DNA of 64,000 nucleotides from NCBI GenBank assembly GCA_001626765.1, contig LUOO01000046.1, positions 1-64,000 of the forward strand. Direction: 5' to 3'. This document shows, piece by piece, positions 18,488 to 29,198 of this stretch (positions are counted from its first letter, which is position 1; the number at the start of each line of letters is the position of its first letter). Under the pieces are notes generated by a model, which saw only the letters and a list, made by a program, of their open reading frames with translations, was not told where the DNA came from and ran no database searches. This stretch comes from Maritimibacter sp. REDSEA-S28_B5 (GTDB taxonomy: Bacteria; Pseudomonadota; Alphaproteobacteria; Rhodobacterales; Rhodobacteraceae). A program made the position numbers and the translations under genes.

Positions 18488-19009
18488 ATGGACCGATTGA
18501 CAACAATCTGGGCGTGGTTGGGACGCAGAGCCGAGAACATTCTCGCGCTGCTCCTGTTTTCCATGTTTGTCACCTTCCTCCTGCAGATCGTGTTTCGCTA
18601 CTTCCTGAGCCTGCCGGTCGGCTGGACCGTGGAATGGGTCACCATCGCGTGGCTCTGGGGCATCCTCTTCGGCTTTGCCTTCGTCGTGCGCGAGAGCGAC
18701 ATCATCCGACTGGACGTGCTCTATGCCACGATGCCACGTCCGGCCCGCCGTGTGATGGACGTGATCACCGGGCTGACCGTTGCGGGGATATTTCTCTACA
18801 CGCTCCCGGCAAGCTGGGACTACATCGACTTCATGATGCGCGAGCGCACCGCCTATCTGCGCGTGCCCTATTTCTGGGTCTTTATTGTCTACATCCCTTT
18901 CGCCCTGTCGGTCGCCCTGCGCGGGCTGATGACCGCATGGGCCGGGATCGCCGGCACCGGCCCGACCTTCGACACCGAGATGAGCGCGGAGACGCACGAC
19001 TATGATTGA
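18488..19009 (+). CDS. dctQ: TRAP transporter small permease, DctQ family
   Basis: This 173-residue integral membrane protein has four predicted helices (about 15-40, 52-72, 92-115, 132-155) and the DctQ signature VTIAWLWGILFGFAFVVRES. It pairs with the large permease encoded next, overlapping it by eight bases. It serves the sodium-driven uptake step for the ligand bound by DctP. Confidence 0.9.
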   Translation: MDRLTTIWAWLGRRAENILALLLFSMFVTFLLQIVFRYFLSLPVGWTVEWVTIAWLWGILFGFAFVVRESDIIRLDVLYATMPRPARRVMDVITGLTVAGIFLYTLPASWDYIDFMMRERTAYLRVPYFWVFIVYIPFALSVALRGLMTAWAGIAGTGPTFDTEMSAETHDYD

Positions 19010-20297
19010 TCCCTTCACGCTCACCCTGATCCTGATCGCCGCGCTCACGTTGATGGGCGCCTCCGTCGGGCTGGCCATGATCGCGGGCAGCTTCGTCTAC
19101 CTGATCCTCAAGGGCTTCGATCCCTCGATCGCCTCCGAAACGCTGCTTCAGGGGCTGTTCAACAACTACACGCTTCTCGCGATCCCGCTCTTCATCCTTG
19201 CCGCCGACATCATGAACGTGGGCTCGCTGGCCGACCGACTGCTCCGTTTTGCGCAGGCGCTCGTCGGGCGGTTCCGGGGCGGGCTGGGGCATGTGAACGT
19301 CGTGTCCTCGCTCATCTTCTCGGGCATGTCGGGGAGCGCGGTGGCCGATGCCGTGGGCATGGGCAAGATCATCATCAACATGATGACCCGCGACGGCCAG
19401 TATACCAAGAGCTACGCCGCCGCGATCACCGCCGCGACCGCCACGGTCGGGCCGATCATTCCGCCGTCCATTCCCATGGTGCTTTACGCCATCGTGTCGG
19501 ACCAGTCGGTCGGGTTCCTTTTTGCCGCGGGCATGGCGCCGGGCCTGCTCATGGCGCTGGCCATGGGGATCATGAACTACATTATGGCCCGCAGGCATGA
19601 TTTCCCGGTGGACGAGGTCGTTCCGATGCGCGACTTGCCCAAGATCACGTGGAAGGCCTTTCCGGCGCTCATGCTGCCCGTGATCCTGCTCGGCGGCATC
19701 TACGGGGGCATCATGACCCCGACCGAGGCCGCTGCCGTCGCCGCCTTCTATGCCCTGATCGTCTCGGCTTTCTTCTACCGCTCGGTCAAGGCCAAGGACT
19801 TCTACGAAGCGCTCCTCGGCTCCGCCCGTTCGACCGCCTCGGTCGGTGTGCTCGTCGCCGGGGCCATCGTGTTCAACTACGTGATCACGCGGGAAAACGT
19901 GCCCGTGTCGATCTCGAACTGGCTCGGGCAATATGAACTGAGCCGCTTCTGGTTCCTGATCGTCATCAACTTGCTGTTCCTTGCGCTCGGCATGGTGCTC
20001 GAAGGCGGGGCGATCCTGCTCATCATCGTGCCGATCCTCATTCCCACGGTGCGCGACATGGGCATCGACCTCGTCCATTTCGGGGTGATCGTGGTGGTCA
20101 ACACGATGATCGGGCTGATCACGCCACCTTATGGGCTGCTCCTGTTCATCACGGCGAACATCACGCAGACCCCGGTGGCCAGGATCATCCGCGACGTCTG
20201 GCCTTTCATCATCGCGCTTCTCGTGGCCCTGATCATCATCACCTATGTGCCCGACTTCGTCCTCTTCATCCCGCGGATGCTGGGCTATCAGGGGTAG
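19002..20297 (+). CDS. dctM: TRAP transporter large permease, DctM family
   Basis: This 431-residue permease has about a dozen membrane segments. Family motifs are GMSGSAVADAVGMGKIII, TAATATVGPIIPPSIPMVLYA and MTPTEAAAVAAFYALI. It is the transport channel of the DctPQM system. It starts inside dctQ and ends three bases before quiC, so expression of transport and degradation is coupled. Confidence 0.94.
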   Translation: MIDPFTLTLILIAALTLMGASVGLAMIAGSFVYLILKGFDPSIASETLLQGLFNNYTLLAIPLFILAADIMNVGSLADRLLRFAQALVGRFRGGLGHVNVVSSLIFSGMSGSAVADAVGMGKIIINMMTRDGQYTKSYAAAITAATATVGPIIPPSIPMVLYAIVSDQSVGFLFAAGMAPGLLMALAMGIMNYIMARRHDFPVDEVVPMRDLPKITWKAFPALMLPVILLGGIYGGIMTPTEAAAVAAFYALIVSAFFYRSVKAKDFYEALLGSARSTASVGVLVAGAIVFNYVITRENVPVSISNWLGQYELSRFWFLIVINLLFLALGMVLEGGAILLIIVPILIPTVRDMGIDLVHFGVIVVVNTMIGLITPPYGLLLFITANITQTPVARIIRDVWPFIIALLVALIIITYVPDFVLFIPRMLGYQG

Positions 20298-20300
20298 GCG

Positions 20301-22184
20301 ATGAAAACCTCGATCGCGACCGTCTCCCTCTCCGGCTCGCTCACCGAAAAGCTCGCCGCCATTCAGGCGGCGGGCTATGACGGGATCGAGATTTTCGAGC
20401 AGGACTTCATCGCCTTCGACGGCGCGCCCCGCGACGTGGGGCGCATGGTGCGCGACCACGGGCTCGAGATCACGCTCTTCCAGCCCTTCCGCGATTTCGA
20501 GGGGCTGCCGGAGCCGTACCGGACCAAGGCTTTCGATCGTGCCATGCGCAAGTTCGACCTGATGGCCGAGCTTGGCACCGACCTCGTGCTCTTTTGCTCG
20601 TCCTGCCACCCCCGCGCGCTGGGCGGGATCGACCGGGCGGCGGATGACTTTGCGGCGCTGGGCGAACGGGCGGCCAAGCGCGGGATGCGCGTGGGCTACG
20701 AGGCGCTCGCCTGGGGCAAGCATGTCGATGACCACCGCGACGCATGGGAGATCGTGCGGCGTGCGAACCACCCCAACATCGGGCTGATCCTCGACAGCTT
20801 TCACACGTTGGGGCGCGGCATCGACCCGGAGACGATCCGGCGCATTCCGGGCGACAAGATTTTCTTCGTCCAGCTCGCGGACGCGCCCAAGATCGACATG
20901 GACCTGCTCTATTGGTCGCGCCACTTCCGCAACATGCCGGGCGAGGGCGACCTGCCGGTCACCGACTTCATGCGCGCGGTCATGGCGACGGGCTATAGCG
21001 GGCCGATCAGCCTCGAAATTTTCAACGACCAGTTCCGGGGCGGCTCGACCACGGGCGTCGCGCGGGACGGCTACCGTTCGCTCATCGCGCTCATGGACGA
21101 CGTGCGCCGGGCCGAGCCGTCGCTCGCCCTCGACCTCGACCCGATCCCGGCGCGGGTTCCGACGCAGGGCGTGGCCTTCGTCGAGTTCGCCACGCGGGGC
21201 GACGAGGCGCGCGCGCTCGAGCGGCAACTGGCCACGCTCGGGTTCGCCCGCGCGGGCAGCCATGTGAACAAGGCCGTCACGCTCTGGCAGCAGGGCGACA
21301 TCCGCATCGTGGTGAACGAGGAAACCGAGGGCCATGCGGGCGCCTCCTACAACGCGCGGGGCACCACGGTCTGCGACATCGGCCTGTCGGTCACGGATGC
21401 TGCCGCCACCGTCGCGCGCGCCCGTGCGCTGGGGACCGAGGCGTTTTCGCAAGCCACCGGGCCGGGCGAGCTCGACATCCCCGCGATCCGGGGCAACTCC
21501 GGGTCCGTGCTGCATTTCATCGACCCCGCCTCGGGGCTCGACCGGGTGTGGGAGGTCGAATTCGGCGCAACCGCGCGGCCAACGGGTGCGGGCCTCACCC
21601 GGATCGACCACCTTGCCCAGACCATGAGCTACGAGGACATGCTGGGTTGGACGCTGTTCTACACCTCGCTTTTCGAGATGCGGAAATCGCCCATGGTGGA
21701 CGTGTTCGATCCCGATGGCCTCGTGCGGTCTCAGGTGGTCGAAGCGCCGGACGGGGCGCTGCGGGTCACGCTCAACGGCGCCGACAGTCACCGGACGCTT
21801 GCGGGCCGGTTCCTGTCTGACAGCTTCGGGGCTTCGGTTCAGCATATCGCCTTGGCGACCGACGACATATTCGCGACCTGCGAAACGCTCGCGGGGCAGG
21901 GGTTCGAGCCGCTCGTCATGCCGCAGAACTACTACGACGATCTCGCCGCGCGCTTTGACATCGCGCCCGAGCTGCTTGCCCGGATGCAGGCGCTCAACAT
22001 CCTCTACGATGCCGACGAGCGGGGCACCTATTTCCAGTGCTATTCCCGCGCCTTCGCCGGGGGGCTGTTCTTCGAGATCGTCGAGCGCGCCCCGGCCTAT
22101 GTGGGTTTTGGTGCCCCGAATGCCCCCTTCCGCATCGCCGCGCAGAAACGGGCGAGCCGGGCCAAGGGCATACCAGCCCGCTGA
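20301..22184 (+). CDS. quiC: 3-Dehydroshikimate dehydratase, two-domain QuiC type
   Basis: This 627-residue protein combines a xylose-isomerase-like TIM barrel (about 1-280) with a hydroxyphenylpyruvate-dioxygenase-like VOC domain (about 288-620). The barrel's metal ligands are visible as Glu134 (YEAL), Asp165 (LDSFH), Gln191 (VQLAD) and Glu239 (SLEIFND), the set I recall for Pseudomonas QuiC1. It converts 3-dehydroshikimate to protocatechuate. The C-terminal half keeps a possible metal triad, His437 (DHLAQ), His515 (QHIAL) and Glu592 (FEIVE), although its activity is unknown in QuiC-type fusions. No protocatechuate ring-cleavage genes are in the window. Confidence 0.9.
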   Translation: MKTSIATVSLSGSLTEKLAAIQAAGYDGIEIFEQDFIAFDGAPRDVGRMVRDHGLEITLFQPFRDFEGLPEPYRTKAFDRAMRKFDLMAELGTDLVLFCSSCHPRALGGIDRAADDFAALGERAAKRGMRVGYEALAWGKHVDDHRDAWEIVRRANHPNIGLILDSFHTLGRGIDPETIRRIPGDKIFFVQLADAPKIDMDLLYWSRHFRNMPGEGDLPVTDFMRAVMATGYSGPISLEIFNDQFRGGSTTGVARDGYRSLIALMDDVRRAEPSLALDLDPIPARVPTQGVAFVEFATRGDEARALERQLATLGFARAGSHVNKAVTLWQQGDIRIVVNEETEGHAGASYNARGTTVCDIGLSVTDAAATVARARALGTEAFSQATGPGELDIPAIRGNSGSVLHFIDPASGLDRVWEVEFGATARPTGAGLTRIDHLAQTMSYEDMLGWTLFYTSLFEMRKSPMVDVFDPDGLVRSQVVEAPDGALRVTLNGADSHRTLAGRFLSDSFGASVQHIALATDDIFATCETLAGQGFEPLVMPQNYYDDLAARFDIAPELLARMQALNILYDADERGTYFQCYSRAFAGGLFFEIVERAPAYVGFGAPNAPFRIAAQKRASRAKGIPAR

Positions 22185-22349
22185 CTCGCGCCGAATGACG
22201 CAAAAACAGGCAGTTGCCGACAACTCGCCGCCCGCGCGGGCGTGTCGGCTGCCCTGCTATTGTGCGGTCAGGGCAAAGGTGAAAGGCTGACAGGGACCCA
22301 GCGCGGACCGGGATCGCCCCGGACAAGCACCCAAAGCAGAAGAGTGTCC

Positions 22350-25300
22350 ATGTCGATCAACGCGGCCATCTACCACCTGACCCATTACGTCTATGACCGA
22401 CCGGTCCAACTGGGACCACAGCTCATCCGTCTGCGACCCGCGCCCCATTCGCGCACCCGCGTCATCTCGCATTCCCTGCGCGTCAGTCCCGGCGGGCATT
22501 TCGTGAACCACCAGCAGGACCCCTACGGCAACTGGCTTGCCCGCTTCGTGTTTCCCGAACCCGTGCGCGAGTTCAAGATCGAGGTCGATCTGACCGCCGA
22601 CATGACCGTCTACAACCCCTTCGACTTCTTCGTGAACGAGGAGGCGCAGGAGTGGCCGTTCAGCTACCCGGAGGAGTTTGAAGGCGATCTGTCGATCTAC
22701 CGCACGCCCGAACCGATGACGCCGCAGGTCAAGGCCTATGTCGACGCGATCGACAAGACGCCGCGCGGCACAGTGAACATGCTCGTCGACATCAACGGGC
22801 GGCTTCAGCAGGACATCGGCTACGTCATCCGGATGGAGCCGGGGGTGCAGACGCCCGAGGAAACCCTGAGCCTTGCCAAGGGGTCGTGTCGCGATACCTC
22901 GTGGCTTTTGGTCAATGTGCTTAGGCATCTGGGGTTTGCCGCGCGGTTCTGCTCGGGCTACCTCATCCAGCTGAAGCCCGACCTCGTGTCACTCGACGGA
23001 CCTGCGGGGACCGACCACGATTTCACCGACCTGCACGCTTGGTGCGAGGTGTTCTTGCCTGGCGCCGGATGGATCGGCCTTGACCCGACATCTGGCCTTC
23101 TGACCGGCGAAAGCCATATCCCGCTCGCCGCGACGCCGTATTACCGCAACGCAGCCCCCATCGTGGGCGGCTATTCCGCCCCGCCCGAGACGCAGACCAC
23201 GTTCCACTTCGATATGCAGGTTACGCGCGTCTCGGAACATCCGCGCATCACCAAGCCGTTCTCGGACGAGGCATGGGAGGCATTGGACGCGCTCGGCAAC
23301 AAGGTGGACGAGGCGCTCGCGGCACAGGACATGCGCCTCACCATGGGGGGCGAGCCGACCTTCGTCTCCATCGACGATTTCGAGGCCGACGAATGGAACA
23401 CCGCCGCCGTGGGTCCGACGAAACGTGACCGGGCTGACGTGCTCATCCGCAAGCTGCGCGACCGCTTCGCGCCGGGGGGCTTTCTGCACTACGGGCAGGG
23501 CAAGTGGTATCCGGGCGAGACGCTGCCGCGCTGGACGTTCTCGCTCTACTGGCGGCGCGACGGCAAGCCCGTCTGGTCCGACGAGACGCTGATCGCTAAG
23601 GAAGGGCATACGGGCGCGACCGCCGATCAGGCGTCGGATTTCATGACGCAGTTTGCCGAAAACCTCGGGATCGAACCGGACTACGTGCGCCCGACCTACG
23701 AGGACCCCGCCGAGTGGATCCTGAAAGAGGCTGATCTGCCATTGAACGTCACGCCGCAGGATTCGAAACTCAAGGACCCGGAAACGCGGGCGCGCATCGC
23801 CAAGGTCTTTGAACGCGGGCTCGAGAAACCGGCGGGCTTCGTCCTGCCCGTGCAACGCTGGCAGTCCAAGGCGACCGGCCCGCGCTGGATGAGCGAGAAG
23901 TGGAAGACGCGGCGCGGGCATCTGTTCCTCGTGCCCGGCGACAGCCCCCTGGGCTTCCGCCTGCCGCTGGGGAGCCTGCCGCACATCCCGGCGTCCAACT
24001 ACCCCTATATCAACGTGCAGGACCCGACGATCCCCCGCGCGCCGCTGCCCGATTACCACGAGCGCCGTGCGGCGGTGATCGCCGAAATCGACCGGATCGC
24101 CCGCGAGGAATCCGACGCGCCCAAGGTGACGGAGGAACGCGAACAGCCCGTCTCGGCGCTGCGCGAGGCCGAGCGGACCGAACATCAGGAGATCGTGGAG
24201 CAATACCTCGATGCGGGCGGCGGGCGGGTGCGCACGGCGATTGCCTGCGAACCGCGCGACGGGCGGCTGTGCCTCTTCATGCCGCCGGTCGAGGCGCTGG
24301 AGGACTACCTCGAACTCATCGCCGTGGCCGAGGCGACCGCCAAGGATCTGGGCTTGCCGCTTCATATCGAGGGCTACACGCCGCCGGGCGATCCGCGCCT
24401 GAACGTCATCCGTGTCGCCCCAGATCCGGGCGTGATCGAGGTGAACATCCACCCCGCGACCAACTGGGCCGAATGCGTCGAGATCAAGATGGGCGTCTAT
24501 GAGGACGCGCGCGCCACGCGGATCGGGGCCGACAAATACATGATCGACGGCAAGCACACGGGCACGGGCGGTGGCAACCACGTCGTCGTGGGCGGCATGA
24601 CCACGATGGACAGCCCCTTCCTGCGCCGCCCCGACCTGCTCAAGTCGCTGATCCTGCATTGGCAGCGGCACCCGTCGATGTCCTACCTGTTCTCGGGCCT
24701 CTTCATCGGCCCGACCTCGCAGGCCCCCCGGATCGACGAGGCGCGGCACGACACGCTCTACGAGCTCGAGATCGCGCTCGACCAGATCGGCGGGCCACAG
24801 GATGGACCGCCGCCGCTGCCTTGGCTCACCGACCGGCTCTTGCGCAACATCCTCATCGACGTGACCGGAAACACCCATCGGGCCGAGATCTGCATCGACA
24901 AGCTCTATTCGCCGGATGGTCCCACGGGGCGGCTCGGCCTCGTCGAGTTCCGGGGCTTTGAGATGCCGCCGGACGCCAAGATGAGCCTTGCGCAACAGGT
25001 GCTGATCCGCGCGCTTATTGCCCGTTTCGGGGACACGCCGCTCAACGGGAAGCCCGTGCGCTGGGGCACGACGCTGCATGATCGGTTCATGTTGCCATAT
25101 TTCGTCTGGCAGGATTTCCTCGACGTGCTGCGCGACCTCTCGGCCCATGGGTTCGAAATGCGGCCCGAATGGTATGAGGCGCAGAAGGAGTTCCGCTTTC
25201 CCTTCGCGGGCGAGGTCGAATACGAGGGCGTGCATCTGGAGCTTCGGCAGGCGCTGGAGCCGTGGCACGTGCTGGGTGAACGCGGGGCCATCGGTGGCAC

Positions 25301-25745
25301 CGTGCGCTACACCGACAGCTCGGTCGAGCGGATGCAGGTGCAACTCACCGCCACCGATCCGGGGCGCTACATCGTGACCTGCAACCAGCGCGCCATTCCT
25401 CTGACCAAGACCGACCAGTCGGGCGTCAGCGTCGGCGGCGTGAGGGTCAAGGCATGGCAACCCGCCGAGGCGCTGCATCCGGTTCTTCCGGTCAACGCGC
25501 CGCTGACGTTCGACATCTTCGACACCTACACGGGCCGGGCACTGGGCGGATGCACCTATCACGTGGCCCATCCGGGGGGGCGCAGTTACGACACGTTCCC
25601 CGTCAACGGCAACGAAGCCGATGCGCGACGTCTTGCGCGGTTCGAAAAACTCGGTCACACGCCGGGCAGCTATTGGCCGCAGCCAGAAACGCCACATCCC
25701 GAGTTCCCGATGACGCTGGACTTGCGGCGGCGCTCCGGTCTCTAG
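22350..25745 (+). CDS. Transglutaminase-like / DUF2126 fusion protein
   Basis: This 1131-residue cytoplasmic protein begins with a bacterial transglutaminase N-terminal region (1-90) and a transglutaminase-like core (about 150-260) with an intact Cys-His-Asp triad: Cys180 (KGSCRDTS), His229 (DLHAWCEVF), Asp245 (GLDPTSG). The remaining ~800 residues are DUF2126. ATG at 22350 gives the standard [18 protein letters not shown] start; a longer frame upstream is not conserved-looking. It is the first of three genes that recur together in proteobacteria. Comparative genomics (Iyer, Aravind and colleagues) predicts the set makes and processes a peptide or isopeptide bond. Confidence 0.93.
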   Translation: MSINAAIYHLTHYVYDRPVQLGPQLIRLRPAPHSRTRVISHSLRVSPGGHFVNHQQDPYGNWLARFVFPEPVREFKIEVDLTADMTVYNPFDFFVNEEAQEWPFSYPEEFEGDLSIYRTPEPMTPQVKAYVDAIDKTPRGTVNMLVDINGRLQQDIGYVIRMEPGVQTPEETLSLAKGSCRDTSWLLVNVLRHLGFAARFCSGYLIQLKPDLVSLDGPAGTDHDFTDLHAWCEVFLPGAGWIGLDPTSGLLTGESHIPLAATPYYRNAAPIVGGYSAPPETQTTFHFDMQVTRVSEHPRITKPFSDEAWEALDALGNKVDEALAAQDMRLTMGGEPTFVSIDDFEADEWNTAAVGPTKRDRADVLIRKLRDRFAPGGFLHYGQGKWYPGETLPRWTFSLYWRRDGKPVWSDETLIAKEGHTGATADQASDFMTQFAENLGIEPDYVRPTYEDPAEWILKEADLPLNVTPQDSKLKDPETRARIAKVFERGLEKPAGFVLPVQRWQSKATGPRWMSEKWKTRRGHLFLVPGDSPLGFRLPLGSLPHIPASNYPYINVQDPTIPRAPLPDYHERRAAVIAEIDRIAREESDAPKVTEEREQPVSALREAERTEHQEIVEQYLDAGGGRVRTAIACEPRDGRLCLFMPPVEALEDYLELIAVAEATAKDLGLPLHIEGYTPPGDPRLNVIRVAPDPGVIEVNIHPATNWAECVEIKMGVYEDARATRIGADKYMIDGKHTGTGGGNHVVVGGMTTMDSPFLRRPDLLKSLILHWQRHPSMSYLFSGLFIGPTSQAPRIDEARHDTLYELEIALDQIGGPQDGPPPLPWLTDRLLRNILIDVTGNTHRAEICIDKLYSPDGPTGRLGLVEFRGFEMPPDAKMSLAQQVLIRALIARFGDTPLNGKPVRWGTTLHDRFMLPYFVWQDFLDVLRDLSAHGFEMRPEWYEAQKEFRFPFAGEVEYEGVHLELRQALEPWHVLGERGAIGGTVRYTDSSVERMQVQLTATDPGRYIVTCNQRAIPLTKTDQSGVSVGGVRVKAWQPAEALHPVLPVNAPLTFDIFDTYTGRALGGCTYHVAHPGGRSYDTFPVNGNEADARRLARFEKLGHTPGSYWPQPETPHPEFPMTLDLRRRSGL

Positions 25746-25784
25746 TGTGCGCAAGAGCGCGCGACCAAGAGGACACGGACCACG

Positions 25785-28187
25785 ATGGGCACCCTTCGGG
25801 CGATGCTGACCGACGAAGAGATCGCCCGGCTTCTGGGCGGTTACAGCCGTCGCGAAGGTGTGGCTGACGAGTTGTTCGCGCGCGACGGCACGCTGCGCCC
25901 GGTCTGGCGCCCGCTGCTCAAGGCGATTGCCGAAATGTCGGCCGAGGACCTCGACCGGGCCACTGCGCGCGCCGATCAATACCTGCGCGATGCGGGGGTC
26001 TATTTCCGTCAGTATGGCAAGGCGGGATCGGCGGAACGGGACTGGCCGCTGTCGCATCTGCCCCTCGTGCTCGACGGTCAGGAATGGGCGGGGATCGAGA
26101 CCGCGCTCATCGAAAGAGCCGATCTTCTCGAAGCGATGATGGCCGACATCTATGGCGAGGGCAGGCTGGTGGCCGACGGCTTGCTTCCGCCTTCGATGCT
26201 CGCGGCGAATCCCGAATGGCTCCGGCCCATGGTCGGGGTGCAGCCGCGCGGCGGGTATTTCCTGCACCATGTCGCCTTCGACATCGGGCGGGGGCCGGAC
26301 GGCGACTGGTGGGTGATGGGCGACCGGACACAGGCGCCCTCGGGGTCGGGGTTCGCGCTTGAGACAAGGATCGCCACCAACCGGGCCTTTTCCAAGATCA
26401 TCGGCCAGTCGAACGTCCGGCGCCTCGCAGGTTTCTTCCGCCATTTCCGCGACGCGCTTCAGGGCATGACCACCTCGTCCTCGAGTCGCGTGGGCATCCT
26501 GACGCCTGGACCGCTCAACGACACCTATTTCGAACACGCCTATATCGCCCGCTACCTCGGGTTCTCGCTGATGCAGGGATCGGACCTGACGGTGCAGGAC
26601 GGCAAGCTCATGGTGCGCACCGTGAACGGGCTCAACCCGGTCGAGGTCCTGTGGCGGCGGATGGATTCGGGCTGGATCGACCCGCTGGAACTGGAAGAGG
26701 GGTCCCGGATCGGCACCCCAGGTATGGTCGATGCCCTGCGCGCGGGGGCCTTTACCATGGTCAACGCGCTGGGGTCGGGCGTGCTCGAGGCGCGGGCGAT
26801 GATGGCCTTTACCCCGCGCATTGCCGATCACCTCACGGGCAGGCCGCTTTCCATGCCCAACATCGCGACGTGGTGGTGCGGGGATGAAGCCGCTCGGGAA
26901 TATGCCATCGAGAACCTCGGTCGCATGATCCTCGACGATGCGATGTCCACGCGGCTCCCTGCCGATCAGGGTCCGTCAGCGGTGGTCGGCGGCACGACCG
27001 TGCAGGGCGAGCCGGTGAACCCCGACTGGGTGCGCCAGAACGGCGCCCGGCTTGCCGCGCAGGAGAACCTGTCGCTTTCGACCGCGCCCGCGCTGGTCGA
27101 TGGCAGTCTCGAAGCCCGGCCCATGTCGCTGCGCGTCTTCCTCGCGCGCTCTATCGGTGGCTGGAAGGTCATGCCAGGCGGTTTCGCCCGGATCGGGTCG
27201 CTGGATCAGGGCCACGACGTGGCCATGCAGCGCGGCGGGTCGGTGGCGGATGTCTGGGTCGTCTCGGACACGCCCGACACGGCGAACGACACGCTCCTGC
27301 CGCCCTCCGGCACCGCCTACAAAAGGTCGGACCTGGGCGTGCTCCCTTCGACCGCCGCCGACAACCTGCTCTGGCTTGGGCGCTATGTCGAACGGGTGGA
27401 GTTCAACATCCGCCTCATCCGCGCCTATCACCTGCGGCTGGCCGAGATGGGGGCGGGGGACTACCCGATCACCGCCTTCATCGCCGAGCAACTGTCCTAC
27501 AAGGGCATCGACGTGGCCGAGCCGATCCCGGCGCAGCTCACCGCCGATCTTGCCGCCGCGCTGCGCTCTGCGGGTGCCGTGCGCGACCGGTTCTCGGTCG
27601 ACGGGTGGAATGCGCTCGTCGATCTTCAACGCACGCTGGCCGATTTTTCCCTCCGCGTCACGCCGGGCGACGACGCGGCGCGCGCCTATTCCGTGCTTCT
27701 GCGCAAGATCGTGGGCTTTTCCGGTCTCGTGCACGAGAACATGTACCGGTTCATGGGCTGGCGGTTCCTCAGCCTTGGCCGTGCCATCGAACGGGGGCTC
27801 GACACGCTCTATCTCGTGCGTGCCTGCGTGGACGACGCGGCACCCCATGGCACCTTCGATCTTGCCATCGAGGTGGGCGACAGCGTGATGACCCACCGCC
27901 GCCGCTACACGATCGAAACCGACCGGCGCACGGTGATCGAGCTTCTGCTGCTCGATGACATGAACCCCCGTTCCGTGCATTTGCAGCTCGAGGCGCTTCG
28001 CGAACACGCCGAATTCCTGCCTCATCTCGACGACGACCGGATCACGCCCTTCCAGGTCCGCGTCGTGGAGCTGGTCACGCGCCTCGCCTCGGTCCGGGCC
28101 GAGGACGTGACGAACCGCAAGCTCGACCGCTTGATCCGGGATGCGGGCCAGCTTCACATGCTGCTTGACGCGAATTACCTGCACTAG
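25785..28187 (+). CDS. Circularly permuted ATP-grasp protein fused to alpha-E domain
   Basis: This 800-residue fusion has a circularly permuted type 2 ATP-grasp domain (about 60-475, with LLEAMMADIYGEGRLVADG, MVGVQPRGGYFLHH and LTVQDGKLMVRTVNGLNPVEVLWRRM). The alpha-helical alpha-E domain (about 485-800) starts TAADNLLWLGRYVERVEFN. In many genomes these are two adjacent genes; here they are one polypeptide. ATP-grasp enzymes form amide bonds from a carboxylate and an amine using ATP, so it is the predicted ligase of the cluster. Forty bases separate it from the DUF2126 gene. Confidence 0.92.
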   Translation: MGTLRAMLTDEEIARLLGGYSRREGVADELFARDGTLRPVWRPLLKAIAEMSAEDLDRATARADQYLRDAGVYFRQYGKAGSAERDWPLSHLPLVLDGQEWAGIETALIERADLLEAMMADIYGEGRLVADGLLPPSMLAANPEWLRPMVGVQPRGGYFLHHVAFDIGRGPDGDWWVMGDRTQAPSGSGFALETRIATNRAFSKIIGQSNVRRLAGFFRHFRDALQGMTTSSSSRVGILTPGPLNDTYFEHAYIARYLGFSLMQGSDLTVQDGKLMVRTVNGLNPVEVLWRRMDSGWIDPLELEEGSRIGTPGMVDALRAGAFTMVNALGSGVLEARAMMAFTPRIADHLTGRPLSMPNIATWWCGDEAAREYAIENLGRMILDDAMSTRLPADQGPSAVVGGTTVQGEPVNPDWVRQNGARLAAQENLSLSTAPALVDGSLEARPMSLRVFLARSIGGWKVMPGGFARIGSLDQGHDVAMQRGGSVADVWVVSDTPDTANDTLLPPSGTAYKRSDLGVLPSTAADNLLWLGRYVERVEFNIRLIRAYHLRLAEMGAGDYPITAFIAEQLSYKGIDVAEPIPAQLTADLAAALRSAGAVRDRFSVDGWNALVDLQRTLADFSLRVTPGDDAARAYSVLLRKIVGFSGLVHENMYRFMGWRFLSLGRAIERGLDTLYLVRACVDDAAPHGTFDLAIEVGDSVMTHRRRYTIETDRRTVIELLLLDDMNPRSVHLQLEALREHAEFLPHLDDDRITPFQVRVVELVTRLASVRAEDVTNRKLDRLIRDAGQLHMLLDANYLH

Positions 28188-28212
28188 AGTGTCGGGACAC
28201 CACAGACCAGCG

Positions 28213-29091
28213 ATGCTTTACGACATCCGACTCGCCATCGAATACGAATACGAAGCCGCCGCCGACAGCGGGCGGCATGTGTTGCGCATGATGCCGCGCA
28301 CAATCGACGGGGTGCAGCGTGTGGTGGCCGCGAGCCTCGATTGCGCGCCGCTGCCAGCCGAGCGCAGCGACCGGGTCGATTTCTTCGGCAATGCCGTCAC
28401 CACGATCCGCTATGACCGTCCGCTCGAATGCGAGGCCTTTCACATGCGCGCCCGCGTGGAGCGGCTTGCCGGTCAGACGATTCGCTTCCCTGCAACGCCC
28501 CTTGCTGCGCTGGCGGGGGAGATCACGGCACATCGCGATATCGGCCCGGACAGCCCTCAGCACTATCTCGCTCCCTCGCCGCGGGTGAGCTTTGCGGCCC
28601 AAGTCACCGACTGGGCGCTGGGGATCGTCGCCGGGGCGGGGGACACGCACGAGGCTGCCTGGCGCCTTTGCACGGCATTGCACTCCGAGATGACCTTCGA
28701 CCCCGAAGTGACGGCGGTGGACACGCCGCTGGCCGAGGCCTTTGCCGCCCGCCATGGCGTCTGTCAGGACTTTACCCACATCATGATTGCCGCTCTTCGT
28801 GCACTGGGCATCCCGGCGGGCTATGTCTCGGGGTTCCTGCGCACCAACCCGCCCGAGGGGCAGGAGCGGCTCGAAGGGGCAGACGCCATGCATGCCTGGG
28901 TCCGGGTCTGGTGCGGCGAGGCGGCGGGCTGGGCCGAGTTCGACCCGACGAACGCGATGGAGGCGGGCGAGGATCACGTGGTCGTTGCCTTTGGCCGCGA
29001 CTATTTCGACGTGGCCCCGATCAAGGGCAACATGCGCACGGCAGGTGGTCAGAAGAGCACACAGCAGGTGGACATGATTCCACAGGGCTAG
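28213..29091 (+). CDS. Transglutaminase family protein
   Basis: This 292-residue protein has an N-terminal transglutaminase-N beta domain (MLYDIRLAIEYEYEAAADSG...) and a core with triad Cys184 (HGVCQDFTHI), His227 (MHAWVRV) and Asp244 (EFDPTNAM). It has no signal peptide. It starts 25 bases after the ATP-grasp-alpha-E stop, completing the three-gene system. The second transglutaminase is probably a peptidase or transpeptidase acting on the ligase product; this is family-based inference. The proteasome-like (Anbu) gene often found with this set is not nearby. Confidence 0.92.
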   Translation: MLYDIRLAIEYEYEAAADSGRHVLRMMPRTIDGVQRVVAASLDCAPLPAERSDRVDFFGNAVTTIRYDRPLECEAFHMRARVERLAGQTIRFPATPLAALAGEITAHRDIGPDSPQHYLAPSPRVSFAAQVTDWALGIVAGAGDTHEAAWRLCTALHSEMTFDPEVTAVDTPLAEAFAARHGVCQDFTHIMIAALRALGIPAGYVSGFLRTNPPEGQERLEGADAMHAWVRVWCGEAAGWAEFDPTNAMEAGEDHVVVAFGRDYFDVAPIKGNMRTAGGQKSTQQVDMIPQG

Positions 29092-29187
29092 CCACCACCC
29101 GGCCACCCTGCCGGGAAAGCCCTATCTCGTATGTGGATTTTTCCCACGCGCCCGCTAGACTTGCGCCTGCGGTTCTGCTGTCCGTAC

Positions 29188-29198
29188 GGTCTTAGACC
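29188..29198. promoter_or_regulatory. GGTCT-T-AGACC inverted repeat upstream of the response regulator
   Basis: This short perfect inverted repeat lies in the 308-bp gap (29092-29399) between the transglutaminase gene and the LuxR regulator. It shares GGTCTTA with the boxes at other promoters of the PQQ island. No clear -10 element was found at the usual distance. The rest of the gap holds no supported gene. Confidence 0.35.

Noticed and set aside
18882..22223. 1113-codon open frame opposite dctM and quiC
   Set aside because: Arg/His/Asp-rich composition without motifs, fully antisense to recognised genes; a GC-bias artefact.
22989..26831. 1280-codon open frame opposite the DUF2126 and ATP-grasp genes
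   Set aside because: Same pattern: low-complexity charged composition, antisense to well-supported domains.
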